Under the pieces are notes generated by a model. That model made no database searches and was not told where the DNA came from. It saw only the letters and a program-made list of their open reading frames with translations. Below, piece after piece: positions 23,770 to 32,394 of a DNA stretch of 64,000 nt; position 1 is the first letter of the stretch; each line of letters begins with the position of its first letter. Source of the DNA: DASXUX01 sp036504595 (lineage in GTDB: Bacteria; Planctomycetota; SZUA-567; H5-PLA8); contig DASXUX010000010.1 of assembly GCA_036504595.1 (NCBI GenBank), forward strand, positions 340,359 to 404,358, in the 5' to 3' direction. Made by a program: the position numbers and the translations under genes.

Positions 23770-26700
23770 GTGTCGGTCGCGCATTGTTCAATTTGCGGAC
23801 AGCTTATGCCGAAGCCTGCCGAAGCCGAGCAGGCCAGCGTGGAAACTCCGTCGCCAAAGCCGACCTCAACCGTGTGCTCGTTGTGCCTCCAGAAACTCCA
23901 ATCCAACGGTCGCCCCGACCGCACCACAATGTTCCGCCCCATCGCGGAACTGAACATCGTTGAAGAAGGCAAAGGCGGCAAAACCAGCCGCAAAGTCATC
24001 ATCGGGCCCGACGCCCCGCCGCCTCACGAACCCGCCCTTGTCATCGGCAGCGACCCCGCGCCGAAGACCCCTTCAAAGAAGATGGCGCCTTCCGATGCGG
24101 CAGACACCATCGGCCGGCTCTTCGGCAGCTACGAAATCCTCAGCGAGATCAGCCGCGGCAGCTTTGGCGTCGTCTACAAGGCCAAGCAGCAGGGGCTCGA
24201 TCGCATCGCCGCTCTGAAAGTTCTGCTGGCCGGCACGCACGCCGCACCCGAAGCCGTCGCTCGCTTCCAGCGTGAAGCCAAAGCCGTCGCGCGCCTGAAG
24301 CATCCCAACATCGTCCCGGTCTACGACATCGGCACGCAGGATGGGCACCACTACTTCGCGATGGAGTTCGTCGAAGGCCAGGCGCTCTCCCAGCGCGTCG
24401 CCAAACACGACATCACCATCTCCGATTCCTTGCACATCGCTGAAGCGCTCGCCGATGCGCTGGAATGCGCCCATCAAGCCGGCGTGATTCATCGCGATAT
24501 CAAGCCCTCCAACATCATTGTCGATCCCAAGGGCGAGCCCCACATCACCGATTTCGGCCTGGCCAAGCAGATCGATTCGGACGAGAAATACACGCTTTCC
24601 GGCACCACGCTGGGCACGCCCGCCTACATGCCGCCCGAACAGGCGCGCGGCGAGATCGACAAGATCGACGCGCGATCCGACGTCTACGCCGTCGGCGCCG
24701 TCCTGTATGAAATGCTGACCGGCCAGGCGCCCTTCGCCGGCCGCTCCGTCCTGCAAGTCGTCGTCGCCGTCATCAACGAACGCGTCCAGCCGCCGCGGCA
24801 GCTCAACCCCAAAATCCACCGCGACGTCCAGACCATCGTGATGAAGTGCCTGGAGAAGGACCCGCGCCTGCGATACGCCTCCGCGGCCGACCTGCGCGAT
24901 GACCTGCGCCGCTTCCGCTCGGGCGAAAACATCAAAGCGCGTCCCGCCGGCATCGCTCGGCTCACCGGCCGCTTCCTCGCCCGGCACTATCGCAAAATTG
25001 CCGTCGCCATCGTGTTTGCCGCTGCGCTCGCGGCACTCGTCAAGACAAAGCAGGAACAGCAACTGACCGAGAAAGAAAACAAGGAGCTCCAGAAGGTCAT
25101 TGTCGCCAAGGCCACCGCCGAGGCCGCCTGGCGCCCAGACTGGTGGTTCCCGCCATTGTCGCCGGCGGAAATGGCTGCCTTGGAAAAGGTGAGTGAAGAA
25201 AACGCCAAGCTCCACAGAGTGCCCGAAGGCAAAGAGGCCCTGTTCCGCGGTTGGTTCCCTGGCAAGGGCGGACTGGAACTGAAGACCATAAGCACCCGCC
25301 CCAAGCCCGATCAGCCGGCACGAATCGAGGACCACACCGAAAAGGTCTCGGGCGCCAACATGCTCGTCAGTCCCGAAGATCTGCGTTTCTATGGCGACGT
25401 GGAAGCCGATATCAAGCTCCGCCTGCCGGACTTCGATCCAAAGCAGTCGCCCGCGCCGCGCCTGCGTGTCGGCATTCAAAGCATCGGCACCGCGAAGCCT
25501 GGCCTCGATGGCATCCCGTTCCTCGTGGAGTTCTCATCGGGCACTGTGCGCATCATCGGCCCCGTGGATATGTACGCCCACACCAACCCGTCCGATGGCG
25601 AACGCCACGGCATCCCGAAGTTGGAAGTGAAAGCCGAAAAGGTCGCGCCTTCCTTCGTGAAGGGCGACTACGTGCTCAACCTGCACCGCGAAGGCACGCA
25701 TCTGGCCTTTCGGCTGACCCAGTCAGAATGCAAGGACGGAATCCCCTACCCCGGTTGTTCGATCGAGATCAAAGATTCCAATCTCAGCAACTGGATCTTC
25801 AAAAACACACAGCTTGTCGTTCGGGATCTGCCCGATCCCAAGTGGGCTTTTTCGGCCGAAGTGCGCCGCAAGTACGGCGACGACGACCCCGACCGAGCCT
25901 TCAGTTTCTTCCGCGTCGGTGACTACAACGTCGCCGAAGCCGAATTGAAAGTGCTCGCCAGCGGCCCGGATGCCTTCAAGCGCGCCCGAGCGCGTTACCA
26001 ACTCGGGTTGATCCAGGAAATCTGCGGCACGTCGGGGCGTGAATTGACCTTGTACACCGACGCGCTCAGCGACCTGGAACAGATGCAGCCCGCAGATCTG
26101 CACTTCGCCGAACGCGAGAAGCTCGCCCGCGAACTGCACATGCGCAAACTGGTCCGCTTCGCCAAGATCAAACAGTGGAATGGCGTGCTAGATGAACTTA
26201 ACGAAGGCTGGAGCGGCGGATTGAGCATCGGCGAACCGCTGGCGTGGGAGCTGCACCCCGTTCTCGAAATGCTCTTCCGCGAAAAAGAGCCGGAACCCGC
26301 GATCAAAATCCTCACCGCGACGGCCATCTTCCAGCGCCTGGGCCTGCCGCCGGGTTCCTCCAAGTTCGGCCAATGCGCCGAAGCGCTCGCCGCGTTGCTC
26401 ATTGCCGAACGGCGCTTCGATGACCTGGTCGCTTTGCACAAGGTCTATCCGTCACAGGCGCTGTTCGACGAGCTCCTCTCGGCCAGCCGCAAAGTCCTGG
26501 AGTCGGAGAACAAGGACAAGTTTGAGCAGTCCCTTCAATTGCTCAGCTACATTGCGCCCTTCTGCCGCGGCGACAAAGACGCAGCCCTGTTTTCCCAAAC
26601 CGGCTGCGATATGCTGACGGCTTGTCTGAAATCGCGCCCAGCTCATTATGTCGAAGCCGCCAAAGTGTTCGCGCTCGTGCCGAGTTTGCCCGCGCTTAAA

Positions 26701-28029
26701 GTCATCTGCGCCGAAACGGAGTCGCAGGCAAAGGATCTGGCCACGGATGCGGAGTTCCACTCCTTTACCTCGAAGCTGCTCGCGCCGGTCCTCGCCCGTT
26801 TCCCCCAGGACCCCGCTGCCCCGAAGCTGCTGGAGAACGCGCTGGATAAGCTCTGCGATGAAATCATCGCAGGGGCAAAATTGACCAAGCTGCTCAAGCT
26901 CCACGAAACGCTTCGCGGACCGCTTAAGTTCGACACGCGCCTGGCCAACGCGTTCGTCAAAGCACTGCAAAAACTTGCGGCCACCGGCGACGCCGCTTCC
27001 GCCCAGGCGTTGCTGCAATACTGCAGCCTGCACGTGGCCAAGAGCGACCCGGAAATTCGCCGCGCTGTTTTCGCTCTAGCCAAGAAAGCAGCCGCTGACG
27101 GCGATCTGGCCTGCACCGCGCTGATGAAACTTCAGCGCTGGTACCCGACGCCGGAACTGATTTCCCTGGTCGGCGAGGAGATGCTCGCGCTGAATCATCC
27201 GCAGCGCATGCAATACGATGCAGCGGTGACGCTCTTTTCGCGCGCACGCGTTGAGTTCGGCGAGAAAGCCCGTGTGCTCACGCCGCTGGTGCTCGGCGCC
27301 CTCGAGAAGGTGCGCTCCGTCGAAAATCGCCAGCAACTGCTGAAGACCGTGTGGCTGCTGGTTACCGGCCAGTTGGAGGAATGCTACTCCGCCGCGACGG
27401 AAGGCAGCCCCGAACAGGCCGCCATCGCCGCCAGCGACCGGCAGTGGCGCATCGAATACGGCGATATCCAGCTTGCCATGAACCAATGGGACGACGCACG
27501 CCGGACGTATCGGCTGGTTTACGAACCGCCGACGCCGGCCACGTGGTCTCTGAAAACAGTGGAACCTGAACTGCGCGCTAGAGCCGCGCTGCGCCTGGGC
27601 GCCATCGCCATGGCGAAGGTGGGCAACGGCAGCACCAGCGAAATCCTCCTCCCTCTGCTGTCCGTGGAGAACCTGCAGGACGAATACAAGCTCGCGGCCC
27701 GCTTCCTCGCCGCGCCTGACCAGATCACTGCCGCGGCGCTGGATGCGCAGCTCCAAACACTCCGAGCTCCGCTGCTGCTCGCCGACAGCGAATGGGAACT
27801 GCTGCGCGGCTTGCGCCTTCGAGCCGACGGCCAGATGACCGCCGCCGGGAATGTGTTCCGCTCCGCCGAGACAAAATCCAGCTCCGCGCGCACGTGGGTG
27901 CTGCCGATCGCTTCCCTGCTCGGCCGCAGCAGCGGCCGCAGCCCTGAAGAGGAGGCGCGCAGCGACGCCGAGCAAACGCCCGCTCCAAATCTGAACTTTC
28001 CGAAGCCGCCAGTTCCAACTAAGAACTGA
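23770..28029 (+). CDS. Large PknB-type Ser/Thr protein kinase
   Basis: A 1419-residue protein from GTG 23770, which places a CxxC-CxxC zinc ribbon (C6, C9, C36, C39) at the start. The kinase domain is about 118-390: GSYEILSEISRGSFGVVYKA glycine loop, ALKVLLAG lysine, HRDIKPSN with catalytic D243, DFGLA, GTPAYMPPEQARG. A transmembrane helix follows at about 409-426. The outer ~990 residues are alpha-helical, TPR-like in parts, and have no motif I recognise; they may sense the envelope. A membrane-proximal coiled coil (KTKQEQQLTEKEN) precedes it. It probably phosphorylates regulators in response to an outside signal. Confidence 0.88.
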   Translation: MSVAHCSICGQLMPKPAEAEQASVETPSPKPTSTVCSLCLQKLQSNGRPDRTTMFRPIAELNIVEEGKGGKTSRKVIIGPDAPPPHEPALVIGSDPAPKTPSKKMAPSDAADTIGRLFGSYEILSEISRGSFGVVYKAKQQGLDRIAALKVLLAGTHAAPEAVARFQREAKAVARLKHPNIVPVYDIGTQDGHHYFAMEFVEGQALSQRVAKHDITISDSLHIAEALADALECAHQAGVIHRDIKPSNIIVDPKGEPHITDFGLAKQIDSDEKYTLSGTTLGTPAYMPPEQARGEIDKIDARSDVYAVGAVLYEMLTGQAPFAGRSVLQVVVAVINERVQPPRQLNPKIHRDVQTIVMKCLEKDPRLRYASAADLRDDLRRFRSGENIKARPAGIARLTGRFLARHYRKIAVAIVFAAALAALVKTKQEQQLTEKENKELQKVIVAKATAEAAWRPDWWFPPLSPAEMAALEKVSEENAKLHRVPEGKEALFRGWFPGKGGLELKTISTRPKPDQPARIEDHTEKVSGANMLVSPEDLRFYGDVEADIKLRLPDFDPKQSPAPRLRVGIQSIGTAKPGLDGIPFLVEFSSGTVRIIGPVDMYAHTNPSDGERHGIPKLEVKAEKVAPSFVKGDYVLNLHREGTHLAFRLTQSECKDGIPYPGCSIEIKDSNLSNWIFKNTQLVVRDLPDPKWAFSAEVRRKYGDDDPDRAFSFFRVGDYNVAEAELKVLASGPDAFKRARARYQLGLIQEICGTSGRELTLYTDALSDLEQMQPADLHFAEREKLARELHMRKLVRFAKIKQWNGVLDELNEGWSGGLSIGEPLAWELHPVLEMLFREKEPEPAIKILTATAIFQRLGLPPGSSKFGQCAEALAALLIAERRFDDLVALHKVYPSQALFDELLSASRKVLESENKDKFEQSLQLLSYIAPFCRGDKDAALFSQTGCDMLTACLKSRPAHYVEAAKVFALVPSLPALKVICAETESQAKDLATDAEFHSFTSKLLAPVLARFPQDPAAPKLLENALDKLCDEIIAGAKLTKLLKLHETLRGPLKFDTRLANAFVKALQKLAATGDAASAQALLQYCSLHVAKSDPEIRRAVFALAKKAAADGDLACTALMKLQRWYPTPELISLVGEEMLALNHPQRMQYDAAVTLFSRARVEFGEKARVLTPLVLGALEKVRSVENRQQLLKTVWLLVTGQLEECYSAATEGSPEQAAIAASDRQWRIEYGDIQLAMNQWDDARRTYRLVYEPPTPATWSLKTVEPELRARAALRLGAIAMAKVGNGSTSEILLPLLSVENLQDEYKLAARFLAAPDQITAAALDAQLQTLRAPLLLADSEWELLRGLRLRADGQMTAAGNVFRSAETKSSSARTWVLPIASLLGRSSGRSPEEEARSDAEQTPAPNLNFPKPPVPTKN

Positions 28030-28070
28030 ACTCGATGGAATGACTGAGTCGGCTCCCGTAGAATGGTGAA

Positions 28071-28153
28071 GGGTATAGGGTATGGGGTATCGGGTATAGT
28101 GGCGGCTCGTTGTGAAGCCTCACCCCATACCCGATACCCCATACCCGATACCC
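28071..28153. repeat. Inverted pair of GGGTATA period-7 arrays
   Basis: Four heptamers GGGTATA, GGGTATG, GGGTATC, GGGTATA (28071-28098) are mirrored by CCCATAC/CCGATAC heptamers (28123-28153), giving a stem of nearly 30 bp with a 24-nt loop. It ends 11 nt before the S41 protease start. Confidence 0.9.
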
Positions 28154-28164
28154 GCAGGTTCAAC

Positions 28165-29469
28165 ATGAGTCCCCGCACCATTTCCTGGCTTGTCTTCTTC
28201 GTCTTGCTGTCCTGCATCGGCTTGCGCGTAGCCGCGCTGCGTCCCACGCCCGATACAGACGCTCTCGATCGCCAGCGCGCGGCTTACCAGTACGTGCGCA
28301 GCGTCATTCGCGAGAATTATGTGAAGGACGTGGACGACCGCAAGCTGCTATACGGCGCTCTGAATGGAATGACTGCGGCTCTCGACCGCCACAGCCAGTT
28401 TCTTACACCGTCCGAATACGAAGCCCTCCGCACCTCCACCACCGGCCAGTTCGAAGGCGTCGGCATTGAGTTCAGCGCGGAAGACGGACAAGGAATATTC
28501 GTTCTCACGCCGCTACAGGACTCCCCAGCCTACCGCGGCGGCGTCTTCCCCGGCGACAAACTTCTGAAGGTGGACGACACCGTTGTCACAGGCATGAAGC
28601 TCGATGAAGTCGGCCGGCGCATCCGCGGACCCATCGGTTCACCCGTGCGCCTGACGCTCTTGCACGAAGGCCAGACAACGCCGGTCGAAGTCGTCCTCAC
28701 GCGCGCCGTCAACGAGATCAAATCCATACAGGTCGCCGAGCTCTTGCCCGCAAGCCTTGTTCCGGACGGCAAAAAGATCGGCTACGTGCAGTTGGCGCAG
28801 TTCCAGCAGCGCACGGCCAGTCACATGGACGCCGCGCTGAAAGTGATGGAAGCCCAGGGCATGCAGGCCCTATTACTCGACCTGCGCCAGAATCCCGGCG
28901 GTCTTCTGGATGCCGCCGAACAGGTTGCGGACCTTTTCCTTAGTGACGGCGAAATCGTGCGCGTCATTACGCGCTCCGCCGCCCAGTCCAAAAGCAAAGG
29001 CACGGTTGCAACCGCCGAAGCCGATGGCACGCACCCCGATTATCCGCTGGCTATCCTGGTAGACGGCCATAGCGCTTCGGCCTCCGAAATCGTCTCGGGC
29101 GCGCTGAAAGACCGCGGCCGAGCCGTTCTGGTCGGCGACAAGACCTATGGCAAGTTCTCCGTGCAGGATGTGTTTCCGGTTCCACTCGGCGATTGGGGCC
29201 GCTCGGCTCTGAAGCTGACCATTGCTCGCTACCAGACGCCGCTGAGCCCCTGCATCGACGGCCAGGGCCTGGTCCCCGACTATTTGGTTCCCTTCACACC
29301 CGAGCAGCAGCGCGGCCTGCAAATCAGCCGCATGCAGCGCCACGTCCACGACAACGATCCCCGCGGCGAAAAAGCTCCCCCGCAGAAAGGCGAACCGTTC
29401 AACGATTTGCAGCTAAAGAAGGCCATCGAGGTACTATGCGCGAAACTGAATGGCGCAAAGGGTCAGTAG
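28165..29469 (+). CDS. S41 family C-terminal processing protease
   Basis: A 434-residue protease, starting at ATG 28165 (MSPRTISWLVFF), with an N-terminal signal or membrane anchor (7-25). A PDZ domain is at about 100-190 (GQFEGVGIEFSA, SPAYRGGVFPGDKLLKVDD). The S41 catalytic domain has LLLDLRQNPGGLLDAAEQV, DGHSASASEIVSGALKDRGRA (nucleophilic serine) and GDKTYGKFSVQ (lysine). Such enzymes trim the C-termini of periplasmic proteins. It follows the kinase, with the heptamer hairpin between them; no terminator with a T run is seen. Confidence 0.92.
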   Translation: MSPRTISWLVFFVLLSCIGLRVAALRPTPDTDALDRQRAAYQYVRSVIRENYVKDVDDRKLLYGALNGMTAALDRHSQFLTPSEYEALRTSTTGQFEGVGIEFSAEDGQGIFVLTPLQDSPAYRGGVFPGDKLLKVDDTVVTGMKLDEVGRRIRGPIGSPVRLTLLHEGQTTPVEVVLTRAVNEIKSIQVAELLPASLVPDGKKIGYVQLAQFQQRTASHMDAALKVMEAQGMQALLLDLRQNPGGLLDAAEQVADLFLSDGEIVRVITRSAAQSKSKGTVATAEADGTHPDYPLAILVDGHSASASEIVSGALKDRGRAVLVGDKTYGKFSVQDVFPVPLGDWGRSALKLTIARYQTPLSPCIDGQGLVPDYLVPFTPEQQRGLQISRMQRHVHDNDPRGEKAPPQKGEPFNDLQLKKAIEVLCAKLNGAKGQ

Positions 29470-29473
29470 TCCG

Positions 29474-29493
29474 TTGTCAGTTGTCAGTTGTTC
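29474..29493. repeat. Period-7 repeat, unit GTTGTCA
   Basis: GTTGTCA, GTTGTCA and GTTGTTC lie just after the stop of the S41 protease gene. Confidence 0.75.
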
Positions 29494-29580
29494 ACAGCAG
29501 CATTCGGTCTAGACTATTCGCAGTGAGTGATTGAGCAGCCGTCCTGAGTGAGCACGCCTCGTGCCACGGATTACCGGACA

Positions 29581-29622
29581 CCAACTACCAAGTACCATGT
29601 ACCAATTACCAAGTACCAAACC
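29581..29622. repeat. Period-7 repeat touching the tsaD start codon
   Basis: Six heptamers of the type CCAAGTA (CCAACTA, CCAAGTA, CCATGTA, CCAATTA, CCAAGTA, CCAAACC) end exactly at the ATG of tsaD. They occupy the position where a ribosome-binding site would be; none is visible. Confidence 0.9.
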
Positions 29623-30666
29623 ATGAGAATTCTGGGCCTTGAATCATCCTGTGACGAAACGGCTGCCGCAGTCGTAGAGGACGGCCGGACGATCCTGTCC
29701 AGCGTCGTCGCCAGCCAGTTTGACCTGCACCGGCCGTTTGGCGGAGTTGTCCCCGAACTGGCCGCGAGGGCTCACGCCGAACGCATCACGGCTATCACAG
29801 AAGAAGCGTTATCACTGGCCAAGAGCACTCCGGCGGATATCAGCGCCATCAGTGTCGTGAATCGCCCCGGCCTGGTCGGCGCGCTGCTGGTGGGAATTGC
29901 AGCCGCCAAGTCGCTGTGCCTGGCGTGGGACAAACCATTGCTCGGAATCGACCATATTCTCGGCCACGTCTACGCCTCCGCCTTGGCCGGACTGCAAACC
30001 TATCCGCACGTTTCGCTGATCGTCTCCGGCGGCCACACGTGCCTGTACCGCGTCATCAGCCCGATGGAAATTTCGGTCCTGGGCCAGACCTGCGACGACG
30101 CCGCCGGCGAAGCTTTCGACAAAGTGGCGCGCATGCTGGAACTCGGCTTCCCTGGCGGCCCGGCCTTGTCCAAACTGGCCGCGACCGTTCCGCCGGAAGG
30201 CCGCAACCTGTTCGCGAATGTGCTTAAAGCCGCCAGTGGCGCAGACGATGGCAACCTGGACTTCAGTTTCTCCGGCCTGAAGACCGCCGTTTATTACCAT
30301 CTGCGCGGCACGACGCTTGGCCGTGGGCCTTTGCGTGACATCTCCGATCAGGAGCGCGCCACCGTTGCCGCCAGTTTTCAAGAAGCGGCCTGCGAAGTCA
30401 TGGTCCGCAAGTGCATGGCTGCTTGCCGCCGCGAAAACATCCGCACACTGACCATCGGTGGCGGCGTCGCCTGCAATAAACGCTTGCGCGAGATGCTGGC
30501 CGAACGCGCCACAGCGGAAAATCCGCCAGTGACCGTCTTCTTTCCCCCGCCGGTTCTCTGCACCGATAACGCGGCGATGAGTGCGGGGCTCGCGTATCAC
30601 CGCGCTGCCAGAGGTGAAAGCGACCCGCTCGATTTGGACGCCGATCCGACGCCGAGAAGAGCATAA
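29623..30666 (+). CDS. tsaD: tRNA N6-threonylcarbamoyladenosine transferase
   Basis: A 347-residue ASKHA-fold enzyme for the t6A37 modification of ANN-decoding tRNAs, with TsaB, TsaC and TsaE partners not in this window. Family motifs: LGLESSCDETAAA at the start, ELAARAHAERI with metal-binding His, VNRPGLVGALLVG, DHILGHVYA with two His, LIVSGGHT, and near the end GGVACNKRLRE. ATG 29623 gives the exact family N-terminus. The absence of a Shine-Dalgarno sequence is notable. Confidence 0.95.
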   Translation: MRILGLESSCDETAAAVVEDGRTILSSVVASQFDLHRPFGGVVPELAARAHAERITAITEEALSLAKSTPADISAISVVNRPGLVGALLVGIAAAKSLCLAWDKPLLGIDHILGHVYASALAGLQTYPHVSLIVSGGHTCLYRVISPMEISVLGQTCDDAAGEAFDKVARMLELGFPGGPALSKLAATVPPEGRNLFANVLKAASGADDGNLDFSFSGLKTAVYYHLRGTTLGRGPLRDISDQERATVAASFQEAACEVMVRKCMAACRRENIRTLTIGGGVACNKRLREMLAERATAENPPVTVFFPPPVLCTDNAAMSAGLAYHRAARGESDPLDLDADPTPRRA

Positions 30667-30668
30667 AT

Positions 30669-30693
30669 CAGAGTTCAGAATGCAGAGTTCACG
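30669..30693. repeat. Period-7 repeat, unit AGAGTTC
   Basis: AGAGTTC, AGAATGC, AGAGTTC lies just after the tsaD stop. It resembles the AATTCAG arrays at 5241 and 6114. Confidence 0.7.
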
Positions 30694-30712
30694 ACGTAAA
30701 ATGCGGGCTTAG

Positions 30713-32113
30713 TTAGCAATCCGCGATGTTCCCCAACACCATCGACGGACTCCCGCCCAAATCCACGCCGAGCAGTCCGTCGGGGATTTTTGATCGGGCG
30801 TAGGCGAGAAGTTCCAGCACTTGTTCGATATCCGAATGAAAGGGCGCGCGCGCGTGCTGCGGATGGCAACAAGGATGTGCGGCGGCGCCTTCGATGAACA
30901 GTCCATCCAGCGGCGACTGCGCGATCGCGTCACTGATCACCTTCTTGCAGTGGTCAAACCAGCCGCTCTTCAAACACATCAGCACCCGGCCGTCCCCGTT
31001 GTCGGCGCGCGTGTAGATCGGGCCAAGCGACGGCGCAGCCATGTGCATCCACTCAGCACCGTAACGGCCGACATCAGGCGAATTGAACGCAAGCTCCTTG
31101 ATATTGATGGAGCGCACCAGCTTCATGCCGACTTTGTGCGCTGCATCGAGCACGCGGCGCAGTTCATCGGCGGGCGGACTGATGTCGGAGGGCAGACGCA
31201 CCACGCTGATGCCGGATTTCGCGAGCCGCGCAAGCTCCTCTCCAGACGGAAGCGGAGCGCCGAGAACATGGCTTCGTTGCGCCGCACGCGCTTTCATCTG
31301 CGGCAAGCCGATCCCAAGCCTCAGGCTAATGCGTCCTTGTATCCGCGTGGAGATCTGGCGGAAACTCATGCAGTATGGCGAGATCCGCAGAAGCGTGCCG
31401 GCAGGTTCCTGCTCAATCGCAAATTGCCCCAAGCCTGCGTCGGGCTTGCAGGCGAAATCCCACAGAGCCAGTTCGGAGCACGGAAAAACGTCGATGCCCT
31501 CGCCGCCCAAGTCATAACAGCAAAGCTGCAGCGGCGTGAAGCGTGAAAGAAAGGCCATCGCCGGCACGGAGGCCGGCGCCACCACGGGCGGGTTGATGAG
31601 CGGGTACCAGCCGCGGCCACCGAGAAGGTCTGGGCTGCCGGCTTGCGTCGGGTGAAAGCGCGCGAACGCGCCGCTGAAGCCGGTTCGCAATGGCAGTTCC
31701 AGCGCGCAAAGTTCTACAACGTTATCGCAGCCGGAATCCGACATGATGTCGAGCGTGGACCAGACCAGCCCATGGTCGCAGTACTCGGTGCGCCGGCGGA
31801 AACCGACGGGCAGCGCTTGGCCTTGCTCATCGCGATACGTGCCCTCCGCGATGATGGCTGGCGCCGGTCCGCTGTTGTCGATCGACAGCTTCGGCCCGCG
31901 CTCGTTCTTTTCGCAGAACAACTTCGCCGGGCCGGACGGCCCGAGAACACGCAGAGCGCTTCCAGCCGGCTGGCGCAGCAGGTTTCGGCCGGAGCCGCAC
32001 GTGAACAGGACCGAAGACCACGTGCCGCCGGCTGCGAGCAGATGCTCGATCACCTGCGCGCCGGTGCGGACGCGAATGCCTGCGGCGTGTTCCTCAATCT
32101 GAATCTCAGACAT
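30713..32113 (-). CDS. Probable TIM-barrel protein, glycosidase-like, function unknown
   Basis: A 466-residue protein without signal peptide, starting at MSEIQIEEHAAG. The N-terminal half is beta-rich (AIIAEGTYRDEQG, EYCDHGLVWSTLDI) like the sandwich domains before glycosidase barrels. The C-terminal half reads as an alpha/beta barrel (GISVVRLPSDISPPADEL, GMKLVRSINIKEL, PLDGLFIEGAAAHPC). Glu/Asp residues near strand ends could be catalytic. I cannot assign a family. One 24-bp element lies inside the gene and adds VVAPASVPA. Confidence 0.5.
   Translation of the reverse strand: MSEIQIEEHAAGIRVRTGAQVIEHLLAAGGTWSSVLFTCGSGRNLLRQPAGSALRVLGPSGPAKLFCEKNERGPKLSIDNSGPAPAIIAEGTYRDEQGQALPVGFRRRTEYCDHGLVWSTLDIMSDSGCDNVVELCALELPLRTGFSGAFARFHPTQAGSPDLLGGRGWYPLINPPVVAPASVPAMAFLSRFTPLQLCCYDLGGEGIDVFPCSELALWDFACKPDAGLGQFAIEQEPAGTLLRISPYCMSFRQISTRIQGRISLRLGIGLPQMKARAAQRSHVLGAPLPSGEELARLAKSGISVVRLPSDISPPADELRRVLDAAHKVGMKLVRSINIKELAFNSPDVGRYGAEWMHMAAPSLGPIYTRADNGDGRVLMCLKSGWFDHCKKVISDAIAQSPLDGLFIEGAAAHPCCHPQHARAPFHSDIEQVLELLAYARSKIPDGLLGVDLGGSPSMVLGNIADC
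31560..31583 (+). repeat. 24-bp palindromic element in frame
   Basis: Arms GCCGGC, core ACGGAG, tail GCCACC; read on the opposite strand to the gene it encodes VAPASVPA. Confidence 0.9.
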
Positions 32114-32354
32114 ATATAGCCACCGGGTTCGCGCTAAAGCATAAGCAAGCCCGCCCTTTTTTCCCTTGCTGAAATCTGAAATCCCGGAATTCGAACACAA
32201 TTCCCGGCGCCTTTGAGCCTTGGCGGTTCAAAAACGTCCTCGTGCAAACTGCACGGCCGAGAAATTGCGAAAAACGATATCCAAATGCACATTGCACGTG
32301 ACTTCGGAGCACCGTTTTCGGTGTATCCTAATGAAGAGCAAATGATGTTGTACG

Positions 32355-32376
32355 GCCGGCGAGACGCCGGCAGTGC
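32355..32376 (+). repeat. Palindromic element upstream of the exporter genes
   Basis: Arms GCCGGC around GAGAC with tail AGTGC, a shorter relative of the 24-bp family. It lies 18 nt before the first adaptor gene. The rest of the gap 32114-32354 shows no gene. Confidence 0.75.
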
Positions 32377-32394
32377 ATGGGTTGAGGCGCAAGC

